From an uncultured Bacteroidales bacterium (lineage in GTDB: Bacteria > Bacteroidota > Bacteroidia > Bacteroidales > Bacteroidaceae), in contig CANBEE010000045.1 of the NCBI GenBank assembly GCA_947367415.1, positions 1-13,826 of the forward strand: DNA of 13,826 nucleotides, written 5' to 3'. The position numbers and the translations under genes are program-made. Below the pieces are notes generated by a model that was given only the letters and a program-made list of their open reading frames with translations, did not search any database and was not told the DNA's origin. Positions 7,157 to 13,298 of the stretch are shown one piece after another (the stretch's first letter is position 1; each line of letters begins with the position of its first letter).

Positions 7157-8188
7157 ATGGGAATGAAATACCTTATACGCATACTATGCCTAGCATTTCT
7201 GGTCTCCTCTTGTTGTAAAAACATGGAGGAGGGGGCAGATGTTCCCCTGTTCAGAAATGATATGCAGGTGATAGTGGTGTTCCCTCCTGCGGGTATTGGT
7301 GATCTGACGAAGGAAGCGCTTATCTATCAGGGGGCTTTCAGAGCTACAGACTCCTTGGGCTTGTCCTTTTGTCCCATATTCCCCTCGTCATTCAAGGATG
7401 GCGTGGAGACCCTCGTGCAACTGGTGAAGAGCGATGTGGTGGGGCGTAAAAGGCTCATCATTGCGGCCGATTATGAGTATTCGGCTTATCTGCGCCGTGC
7501 TGCTGAGGAGGGAGATGTCGTCGACTCGGACTCGACAAAACTCTTGGTACTGGACGGTGACCTCACTCATCCCGACATCTATACAGCCTATGTGCCGTTC
7601 TATGGCACGATGTATAAAGCTGGCTATGTGGCGAGCAAAATGACTGATGTGGAAAGTGTAAAAATCTACATAGCTAACAGCAAATACCGCTACATCAGAG
7701 AGGGCAAAGAGGGGTTTATAGATGGGTTCAACCAGAATAAAGAGGGCTACTTCGATGTGTATGACTTCAGCACAATCAATGAAGACGATACTGAAGGATT
7801 CTATAAGAGCACATTGGCATATATCTATGATGCACCCGAATGCCGTGAATTTTACGACATGGTGTTGCCATTATGCGGAGAAACTGTCATGGGTTTTTTA
7901 AGATACAGCAGGGAGTACCCTGGCAGCTTCTATACGGTGGGCGTTACTGCCGACATGTCGGCCTACTCATCCGATGTCCCCTTCTCTTGTGTAGAGCACC
8001 TTGACAGGGTGCTTGTCTCGTGCATAACGGACTGGTCAAAAGAGAGGCTGGCACACCATAGAACATTCGGAATGGATGAGGGGTGGGTAGAGCTTGTCAT
8101 CCCAGAAAGCTACAGCAGCATGCTACAACCTGTAGCTGATGAAATTCATGCTCAGGCGATTAAATTGGAGGGTAGGTATGAGAAGTAG
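7157..8188 (+). CDS. BMP/PnrA-like solute-binding lipoprotein, module copy 2
   Basis: A 343-residue predicted lipoprotein starting at ATG 7157 (or ATG 7163). An upstream in-frame ATG at 7073 would overlap the previous gene by 56 bases and bury the signal peptide, so I reject it. Lipobox VSSC with Cys19, followed by CKNMEEGAD. It is a diverged paralogue of the protein at 3837-4955: MQVIVVFPPAGIGD at the first strand, YGTMYKAGYVASKM in the middle (versus YGASYLAGAMVEQQ) and GVTADMSAYSSDVPFS (versus GMDNDYSAISDNIPFS). This fits the BMP/PnrA type 1 binding fold. It starts 28 bases after the previous stop and overlaps the next gene by 11 bases, the same arrangement as copy 1. No transporter partner is present. 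The ligand is unknown and could differ from copy 1 because similarity outside these blocks is low. Confidence 0.72.
   Translation: MGMKYLIRILCLAFLVSSCCKNMEEGADVPLFRNDMQVIVVFPPAGIGDLTKEALIYQGAFRATDSLGLSFCPIFPSSFKDGVETLVQLVKSDVVGRKRLIIAADYEYSAYLRRAAEEGDVVDSDSTKLLVLDGDLTHPDIYTAYVPFYGTMYKAGYVASKMTDVESVKIYIANSKYRYIREGKEGFIDGFNQNKEGYFDVYDFSTINEDDTEGFYKSTLAYIYDAPECREFYDMVLPLCGETVMGFLRYSREYPGSFYTVGVTADMSAYSSDVPFSCVEHLDRVLVSCITDWSKERLAHHRTFGMDEGWVELVIPESYSSMLQPVADEIHAQAIKLEGRYEK
8167..8171 (+). promoter_or_regulatory. Shine-Dalgarno site deciding the start at 8178
   Basis: GGAGG, six bases before ATG 8178, inside the 3' end of the BMP-like gene. It decides for 8178 over the in-frame ATG at 8139, which would add 13 charged residues in front of the lipoprotein signal. 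Confidence 0.65.
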
Positions 8189-10376
8189 ATATTTGTTTAT
8201 ATTGATTATCTCACTTCTGTTCAGTGCTTGCGGCAAGAGCAGCATGGAGCTGGTTGAGGTGCAGGACCCGTCAGAATGGACAACGGCAAAGGTGGCTGTC
8301 GTATTGCCTCTAAGCGGTGAGGATAGCGACAAGGCACGCTACGACCGCATCAGCAAGATGTTTGAGGAGGTGGTCACCAAAGCGCAGATAGACCTGTCAG
8401 AAGGGGTGAAGCTCGAGCTGGAGTGGTATGACGAGAACTCACTGGATATCCGAAAATTTGCGAACGAGCTCTATTATAGGAACGACGTAGCGGCATTGGT
8501 AGGCCCTCTCAAAGATGAGCATGTCGACATGGTGGCAAGGACCATCTATAAAAAGGGAATACCGATGTTTGTCATGACCTCATCGGAAGAGATCATCCGT
8601 CGTTATTCGTCAGGCTCGGCTGGCGTCTTAGTCAAGGAGCCCTTCCTATGGTCGCTATCGGAGATGGACATGACCCAAGCACGCATCATTCTTGCCAAGG
8701 TAGGGGCGATGGGGGTAAAAGATATATCACTGATCTCTGCTGGCAATGCCTATGGTGGCACATTCGATAAATGGGTAGCACACTATGCCGACGAGATGAA
8801 GCTGAACATCCTTGATAGAGTGCGATATGCTGATACCCAAGGACTGAAAGACGCCTTCAGCACGATTTGTGAAAGCGAAACAGAGGTTGTCATCTGTGCG
8901 TTGAATAATCCGGATGAAGCCAAAGCGGTATTAGAGATGGCGAAGGCAACCCCTGGGGCGCCAAAGGTCTATTTCACAGGCTCTGTACTGAACTCATCGC
9001 TTTTGACGTTGGGCGACCGTGTGGATGGGGCAGAGGGCTTCTCGATGTATCCATCACCCTACACGGGTTTCTATTTAGCCTATCAGGCCCGTTTTGGCGA
9101 ATCGCCGATGCTTATAGATGCTCAGCTGTACGACTCATTCCTGCTTACGCTGATGTCATTCGCATATTGTCATTATTCAGGCAAAGAGGTGTCATTGAAC
9201 CAAGTCTTGGCAAAGCTTTCCGACTTGCCTTTGGCTACTGATGTGGATTATACTGATGATGATTTTTATTGGGAGCCCAGCACTGCAGTTTGGGACTATG
9301 CAGGACTGAGGCATTTGGTGTTGGATCCCATGAAGGAGGGAAAGCTGCCTGAACTCAATCCTGTAGGGGCTCTCGGCTACCTTAAATTTGCATCAGAGTC
9401 CTATACCTCTCTTGTCAAGGGAACCTATATCAACTGGGCTCTCCACAAAGGCCGCCCCGTGGCTTTGGATTACATTGATGAGACTGGCTTCAGATATTTT
9501 TCCTATATCGTCGCATGGGATTGGAAGCTATCGCTTGACGAGATAGAGAATGGTTCTGATTCAGAATATGTGCCCTCCATCCCAGACGGCAACAAAGCAG
9601 TTCTTATATGCGGGTCAGAAGGGTGGTATAACTACCGTCATCAGGCTGACCTCCTGCATGTATATCAAACATTGAAGAAAAACCTCTACTCGGACGATGA
9701 CATCATCCTGATTATGAGAGATGACATCGCATATCACCCTAAAAATCCCTATCAAGGGGTCATAAAGGTATCTCCCGATGGCGAAAACCTGTATCATGAT
9801 GTCGTGATAGATTACAGGGCCGATACGCTCAGCACCAAGGATATTGAGGATATCTTGGTGGGGAATAGGAGCGAACGTCTTTCTACCGTGCTTGAGTCTA
9901 CTGACACGGATAACGTGCTTTTATATTGGACAGGACATGGAACGAAGAAATCGTTCAGCTGGTTAGAGACAGCAGAGAAGTTTACTGACGAGCAGTTGGG
10001 GGCAACAGTGCGGAAGATGTATGAGGATAAGAAATATCAAAGCATGCTGATCTTCACCGAGCCTTGCTATTCGGGCAGTGTCGTCAAAGCTATTGAAGGC
10101 ATCCCATTGGTGCTCGGCATCTCTGCAGCCAGTGATGATGAGTCGTCGTATGCTGATAATTTCAGCAGCGAGCTGGGCGTTTGGATGTGCGATAGATTCA
10201 CGCTTAATTTGCTACGTATATACGAAGAATTCAAGTACGTTGACCTGTTGACCGTATATAAGAAGTTGAACACCTCCACCTTAGGCTCAAATGTGCAGGT
10301 ATACAATATGGCAAACTACTACGATTTAAGAGATGTCATGCTTTGGGAATATTTTAATGACTTTGGTAATTACTAA
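8178..10376 (+). CDS. Type 1 periplasmic-binding domain fused to C13 legumain/GPI8-like cysteine peptidase, lipoprotein, module copy 2
   Basis: A 732-residue predicted lipoprotein (lipobox FSAC, Cys18, then GKSS without an early acidic run, unlike copy 1). Residues ~35-420 form the LivJ-like binding domain (AKVAVVLPLSG, the AALVGP motif, VYFTGS). Residues ~470-705 form the C13 peptidase: GSEGWYN-Y-R487-H-Q-A-D, MRDDIAYHPKNP, T-G-H587-G and E628-P-C630-Y-S-G-S, then ELGVWMCDRFT. The GWYNYRHQAD and DDIAY...NP segments closely resemble eukaryotic legumain, while GVWMCDRFT resembles the GPI transamidase subunit GPI8. The His-Cys spacing is 43, two more than copy 1. Both catalytic residues are present, so activity is plausible. 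It overlaps the BMP-like gene by 11 bases and is followed after 21 bases by a hydrolase gene, probably in the same operon. Domain calls are by motif recognition; biological role unknown. Confidence 0.85.
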   Translation: MRSRYLFILIISLLFSACGKSSMELVEVQDPSEWTTAKVAVVLPLSGEDSDKARYDRISKMFEEVVTKAQIDLSEGVKLELEWYDENSLDIRKFANELYYRNDVAALVGPLKDEHVDMVARTIYKKGIPMFVMTSSEEIIRRYSSGSAGVLVKEPFLWSLSEMDMTQARIILAKVGAMGVKDISLISAGNAYGGTFDKWVAHYADEMKLNILDRVRYADTQGLKDAFSTICESETEVVICALNNPDEAKAVLEMAKATPGAPKVYFTGSVLNSSLLTLGDRVDGAEGFSMYPSPYTGFYLAYQARFGESPMLIDAQLYDSFLLTLMSFAYCHYSGKEVSLNQVLAKLSDLPLATDVDYTDDDFYWEPSTAVWDYAGLRHLVLDPMKEGKLPELNPVGALGYLKFASESYTSLVKGTYINWALHKGRPVALDYIDETGFRYFSYIVAWDWKLSLDEIENGSDSEYVPSIPDGNKAVLICGSEGWYNYRHQADLLHVYQTLKKNLYSDDDIILIMRDDIAYHPKNPYQGVIKVSPDGENLYHDVVIDYRADTLSTKDIEDILVGNRSERLSTVLESTDTDNVLLYWTGHGTKKSFSWLETAEKFTDEQLGATVRKMYEDKKYQSMLIFTEPCYSGSVVKAIEGIPLVLGISAASDDESSYADNFSSELGVWMCDRFTLNLLRIYEEFKYVDLLTVYKKLNTSTLGSNVQVYNMANYYDLRDVMLWEYFNDFGNY

Positions 10377-10397
10377 CAACACTTTTATTTATATAAT

Positions 10398-12038
10398 ATG
10401 AAAATAAACAGATTCTTTATTTTTGCGCTTTTGCTATTGGCATTAGTAGCATGTACACGCGAAGAACAGCCTGAAAACCAAACAACAGCTGGCGTCATAA
10501 CAGGTCTTACTGAGGATGTCTATTTTGAGCAGGTTGGACAAATCGATTCTATCGGATTGATTGAACATTATGAGTTGCTCATCCAACAGACGACTGAGAA
10601 CAATGCAGACGATGCCGCATTCTTGACCTATTTGCAAGAGCAGTTAGCTATGGCTGAAGAGTATCAGGAAGAGTGCATTAACCAGTCGGGTGCCAACTTT
10701 GATACCGGTGCTGATGGGGCAGGCGGAAAGAACAGATTGTTGGGTTACCAATACGCCACTATCAGATATAATTCTATCGATCATTTCGGCAATCCTATCG
10801 TGCTTTCTACGCTCGTGGTATGGCCTTACAACAATATTTTCTCAAATCCTGATCCCAACAATGTAATTATCGGTTGCCACGTAACTATCGGTAGCAATGC
10901 CGAGAGACCTACCAACTATGACAAGAACTCTATCATGTCAGACGTTGGTATGCTCGCTTGCTGCGCAAAGAGCAATGGTATAGGATTGGCATATGAGAAT
11001 CTTGTAATCATACCTGATTATCAAGGATATGGTGCTACTCATGGTGAGCCTCATCCCTATCTCTCACAGACTCTTACTGCTCGCCAGGTGCTTGACGGTG
11101 TAAAAGCTGGTATCCAATATTTCCAGTCAATATCAAAGAGCCCACTTGAAGAGGACTGGAGAAGTGTCTCTACAGGATACTCTCAAGGTGGTTCTGTAGC
11201 TATGGCTGTCCACAAATACATTGAACAGAACGACCTTGTATCAGAATTCCATTTTGCAGGGTCTGTATGTGGTTCAGGTCCCTATGACCCAGTTGCAACA
11301 TTGCAGAAGTATATCCAGACAAATGAGGTGTATATGCCTGTTGCAGCGGGTATGATGCTATATGCTATGTGTGAAACAAGTCCACGTTTGATGGGTAAGT
11401 TTGAGCCCGAAGACTATCTTACCAAGAAGTTCCTTGATAGCGGTATTATTGAGTTGATCGAGGCAAAAAAACTGAATACCGACCAGATGCAGGAGGAACT
11501 GTTGAAGTACTCGTTAAAATTCAACAAGGATGATGAGACCACCTTGTGCATGTGGCATCTGGGAGATAGCAGCAAGTTCTACCCCTATAGAAAAGATACC
11601 TATGAAGACTATACTTGGGCATCAGGTCTGATCAGAACAGCTTATGCCAAGACCTCTGATATCATGCGTTCTGAACTTATCAGCTTCTTTAAGGATAACG
11701 TTATGCCTGAGGACAAGGAGCAGAAGGAAGCTCTGACCGCACTAAAAGCAGCATTGAATGACAATGTGCTCCATAACGATTGGCAGCCAGCGCACCCTTG
11801 TATCATGTACCATACAGAGGCTGATGAAGTTGTTACCATTGAGAACTACTACGAATGTCTTAAGGCATGGAAAGGCAATAGTTATGTCAAAGGTCGCAAG
11901 TACAGAGGAACCACTGAAACTCATGTAAGCTACGGAAGCCTTTTCTACATGTGCCATGATGGCCCTGGTATAAATGCCGTATTGAGTGGCAAGTATAAGG
12001 ACTACAATTTCGATGGTGTAATCAACGACGTCCTTTAA
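10398..12038 (+). CDS. Secretory-lipase-like alpha/beta-hydrolase lipoprotein
   Basis: A 546-residue predicted lipoprotein (LLALVAC, Cys19, then TREEQPEN). The body has an alpha/beta-hydrolase fold resembling secretory (LIP-type) lipases: NLVIIPDYQGYGATHG around residues 201-216, the nucleophile elbow G260-Y-S262-Q-G-G, a probable acid Asp476 in YHTEADEVV and a His at 509 or 520 near the C-terminus. Such enzymes hydrolyse acyl esters; the substrate here cannot be named. The tail ends D535-Y-N-F-D539-G-V-I-N-D, like half of an EF-hand or dockerin calcium loop. The start follows an AT-rich leader (TTTATTTATATAAT) typical of Bacteroidales, and the gene lies 21 bases after the peptidase gene, so cotranscription is likely. 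No hairpin follows immediately; the next strong terminator is at 12616-12645. Confidence 0.78.
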   Translation: MKINRFFIFALLLLALVACTREEQPENQTTAGVITGLTEDVYFEQVGQIDSIGLIEHYELLIQQTTENNADDAAFLTYLQEQLAMAEEYQEECINQSGANFDTGADGAGGKNRLLGYQYATIRYNSIDHFGNPIVLSTLVVWPYNNIFSNPDPNNVIIGCHVTIGSNAERPTNYDKNSIMSDVGMLACCAKSNGIGLAYENLVIIPDYQGYGATHGEPHPYLSQTLTARQVLDGVKAGIQYFQSISKSPLEEDWRSVSTGYSQGGSVAMAVHKYIEQNDLVSEFHFAGSVCGSGPYDPVATLQKYIQTNEVYMPVAAGMMLYAMCETSPRLMGKFEPEDYLTKKFLDSGIIELIEAKKLNTDQMQEELLKYSLKFNKDDETTLCMWHLGDSSKFYPYRKDTYEDYTWASGLIRTAYAKTSDIMRSELISFFKDNVMPEDKEQKEALTALKAALNDNVLHNDWQPAHPCIMYHTEADEVVTIENYYECLKAWKGNSYVKGRKYRGTTETHVSYGSLFYMCHDGPGINAVLSGKYKDYNFDGVINDVL

Positions 12039-12091
12039 GAAAAAACCTTATAACAATAAAAAAATAAGCAGTTGAAATTTGCTTTCTGACC

Positions 12092-12148
12092 ATGCTCGTA
12101 TTCGGTATGGTTGCATGTAACAAGCCTAATGACCCTGTCTTACCCTAG
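12092..12148 (+). pseudogene. Lipoprotein signal-peptide relic
   Basis: ATG 12092 to TAG 12148 encodes MLVFGMVACNKPNDPVLP, a near-perfect lipobox (GMVAC) with nothing after it. Just upstream another frame reads L-K-F-A-F before a TGA, consistent with a decayed N-terminus broken by a frameshift. The stop lies in the loop of the hairpin at 12134-12164. After the hairpin a different frame stays open to a TAA at 12229-12231 (AGVDGGSGYLQ...). Probably the remains of a lipoprotein gene; an expressed 18-residue peptide is unlikely. Confidence 0.5.
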
Positions 12149-12164
12149 CTTAGGGTAAGGCAGG
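12134..12164. repeat. Strong inverted repeat (14-bp stem, 3-base loop)
   Basis: Arms CCTGTCTTACCCTA (12134-12147) and TAGGGTAAGGCAGG (12151-12164) pair over 14 positions with one G-U, around loop GCT. No T-run follows on either strand, so it is not a typical intrinsic terminator. It interrupts the lipoprotein relic. Confidence 0.75.
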
Positions 12165-12232
12165 TGTTGATGGTGGCTCGGGTTACTTACAATGCGTAAA
12201 GCTATTTCACGAAGCTAAAAAGACTTAAGCCT

Positions 12233-12589
12233 ATGACGCTTCCCAGATTACTCATTGCCCTTGCATTGCTGTTTCTTACACCGCTCACCACATTTTCCCA
12301 AGATACTACCATCGTCAAAGATCGTCCTAAGGTGGGGCTCGTGTTGTCGGGCGGAGGAGCTAAGGGCGCTGCACATATTGGTGTGCTCAAGTATATTGAA
12401 GAGGCAGGGATACCGATAGATTACATTGCTGGCACAAGCATGGGCTCTATCATCGGAGGTATGTATGCGTTAGGCTATAAATCGGACGAGATTCTCGATA
12501 TCACCAATGCCGAGGCTGTAAACGCTATCTACAACGAAATCAACAACGCTGTTGAGACCATCAACGTCAGCCTCGTGATGACAAAGTAA
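12233..12589 (+). pseudogene. Truncated patatin-like phospholipase remnant with unrelated tail
   Basis: The 118 residues begin with a signal peptide (hydrophobic run to about residue 22, TTFSQD) and then the patatin N-terminal core: the oxyanion loop GGGAKGAAH (residues ~41-49) and the nucleophile elbow G-T-S-M-G (about residues 69-73, Ser71). Bacteroidetes have outer-membrane patatin proteins (patatin domain plus a D15/BamA-like barrel, roughly 700 residues or more) with this kind of front end. Here similarity stops near YALGYKSDEI, and the last ~27 residues (TNAEAVNAIYNEI...) do not continue the fold. The catalytic Asp motif (DGG/DGA) and any barrel are missing, so enzymatic activity is not expected. 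The most likely history is a deletion that joined the 5' end to the tail of another gene. The frame itself is intact, so a short exported protein could still be made. Confidence 0.65.
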
Positions 12590-12615
12590 TAGCTTATAAA
12601 TAAACAACCTACACG

Positions 12616-12645
12616 AAGGGGTGAACGTGAGTTCATCCCTTTTTT
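12616..12645 (+). terminator. Intrinsic terminator
   Basis: AAGGGGTGAAC (12616-12626), loop GTGA, GTTCATCCCTT (12631-12641): an 11-bp stem with one G-U, running directly into a T-run (12640-12645). It lies 27 bases after the patatin remnant and would end any transcript reading through from the lipoprotein operon. Confidence 0.85.
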
Positions 12646-12778
12646 CTTTGCTTGTATGAGCTTACCAATGTCTTTCTGAAAATGAGTCAACAATCTTAGA
12701 AATAGAGTCAACCTTCTCAGTGGCCGAAGTCAACTGAAGACGTACAAGAAGTGTCACAGTATCACAGCTAAAATCGCA

Positions 12779-12812
12779 TTGTCGCGATGCCGCAATTGCT
12801 ACATCGCGACAA
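12779..12812. repeat. 34-base near-perfect palindrome
   Basis: Arms TTGTCGCGATG (12779-12789) and CATCGCGACAA (12802-12812) are perfect reverse complements, and the centre holds a second palindrome, GCAATTGC (12792-12799). Only the two positions on each side between them (CC and TA) break symmetry. No T-run follows. It could be an operator, a recombination or replication site, or the core of a dispersed repeat. Confidence 0.8.
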
Positions 12813-12938
12813 ATCAAAAAAGGCATTCTTTGTAGAGTGAAGAAAAATGGTCTCAAAAAGGCTTTCTCTCATCACCATCTCTTGTCCACTAACTTTATTC
12901 TCACTGATGCCATCCCCTTTGCTTCTCTTATCTATTAG

Positions 12939-12961
12939 CTTCGCCACAATATGTGGCGAAG
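12939..12961. repeat. Perfect 10-bp inverted repeat
   Basis: CTTCGCCACA (12939-12948), loop ATA, TGTGGCGAAG (12952-12961). It is a stable hairpin in an AT-rich stretch. No T-run of the usual length follows on either strand, so a terminator role is possible but weak. Confidence 0.65.
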
Positions 12962-13156
12962 TGAATATTTCATAGACGAGAAACCGAATACATCATAGAT
13001 GCAATGGCTAATACATCACAGTACATGAAGAGTTTATACTACATTTATATAATTGCACAACATAATGAGAGTGTTTTTGGTGGAGTAAAGTAAACTTTGA
13101 TATACTGATGCAGACGAATAAGAATAAATAGCTGTATATTGAAGATTTGAAAGCAT

Positions 13157-13182
13157 AAAGGGCATCCCACGGGGTGCCCTTT
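13157..13182. terminator. Hairpin, possible bidirectional terminator between convergent units
   Basis: AAAGGGCATCC (13157-13167), loop CACG, GGGTGCCCTTT (13172-13182): an 11-bp stem with one G-U, followed by TGTTTATAG-like AT-rich sequence on the plus strand. It sits between the plus-strand lipoprotein operon and the minus-strand VirE-like gene and could stop transcripts from either side. Confidence 0.55.
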
Positions 13183-13218
13183 GTTTATAGATCGTTGGTG
13201 GATTTTAATTTTTCAACG

Positions 13219-13253
13219 TTTAGGGTTTAGTGTTTAGAGTTTAGGGTTTAGTG
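13219..13253 (+). repeat. Five tandem heptamers TTTAGNG
   Basis: Units start at 13219, 13226, 13233, 13240 and 13247: TTTAGGG, TTTAGTG, TTTAGAG, TTTAGGG, TTTAGTG. Read on the other strand, the array at 3783-3831 gives TGAGAGT/TGTGGGT units of the same length and similar GTT.AG-like content, so the two arrays are related in style and lie in opposite orientation. Confidence 0.85.
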
Positions 13254-13270
13254 TTCCGTTAACTGTTCAA

Positions 13271-13298
13271 CATTCCCCTTTCCCCTTTCATCTTTCCA
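13271..13298 (-). repeat. Degenerate heptamers (AAAGGGG-type) spanning the end of the VirE-like gene
   Basis: Plus-strand units CATTCCC, CTTTCCC, CTTTCAT and CTTTCCA start at 13271, 13278, 13285 and 13292; CTTTGCG at 13299 may be a fifth. On the minus strand they read AAAGTGG-type heptamers that run through the last codons (K-V-E-R-stop) of the VirE-like gene into its 3' untranslated region. Confidence 0.6.

Larger units (their letters stand above)
12646..13218. other. Noncoding, mostly AT-rich spacer with inverted and direct repeats
   Basis: I see no convincing gene. A 64-codon minus-strand frame (12662-12856) lacks a recognisable domain and coincides with repeat DNA. The stretch holds three AGTCAAC direct repeats (12685, 12706, 12728), a 34-base near-palindrome (12779-12812), a 10-bp hairpin (12939-12961) and an 11-bp hairpin (13157-13182). 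It looks like a graveyard or a dispersed-repeat insertion between two blocks of different composition. Confidence 0.6.

Noticed and set aside
8139..8177. Earlier ATG for the second peptidase fusion
   Set aside because: ATG 8178 has a GGAGG at good spacing and places the lipobox directly after the start.
3837..10376. Branched-chain amino-acid or nucleoside ABC transport operon
   Set aside because: Only binding-type domains are present, with no permease or ATPase, and two of them are fused to peptidases.
12662..12856. 64-codon minus-strand frame
   Set aside because: No start context or domain, and it contains the palindrome and direct repeats; more likely repeat DNA than a gene.
13076..13099. 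Bacteroides-type promoter (TTTG ... TAAACTTTG) driving a small RNA ending at the 13157-13182 hairpin
   Set aside because: The spacing between the two elements is 11 bases, far shorter than the usual ~20, and the TAnnTTTG box has one base too many.
13219..13253. Telomere-like TTTAGGG repeat
   Set aside because: Only five degenerate copies in a bacterial intergenic region; it matches the heptamer style seen at 3783-3831.
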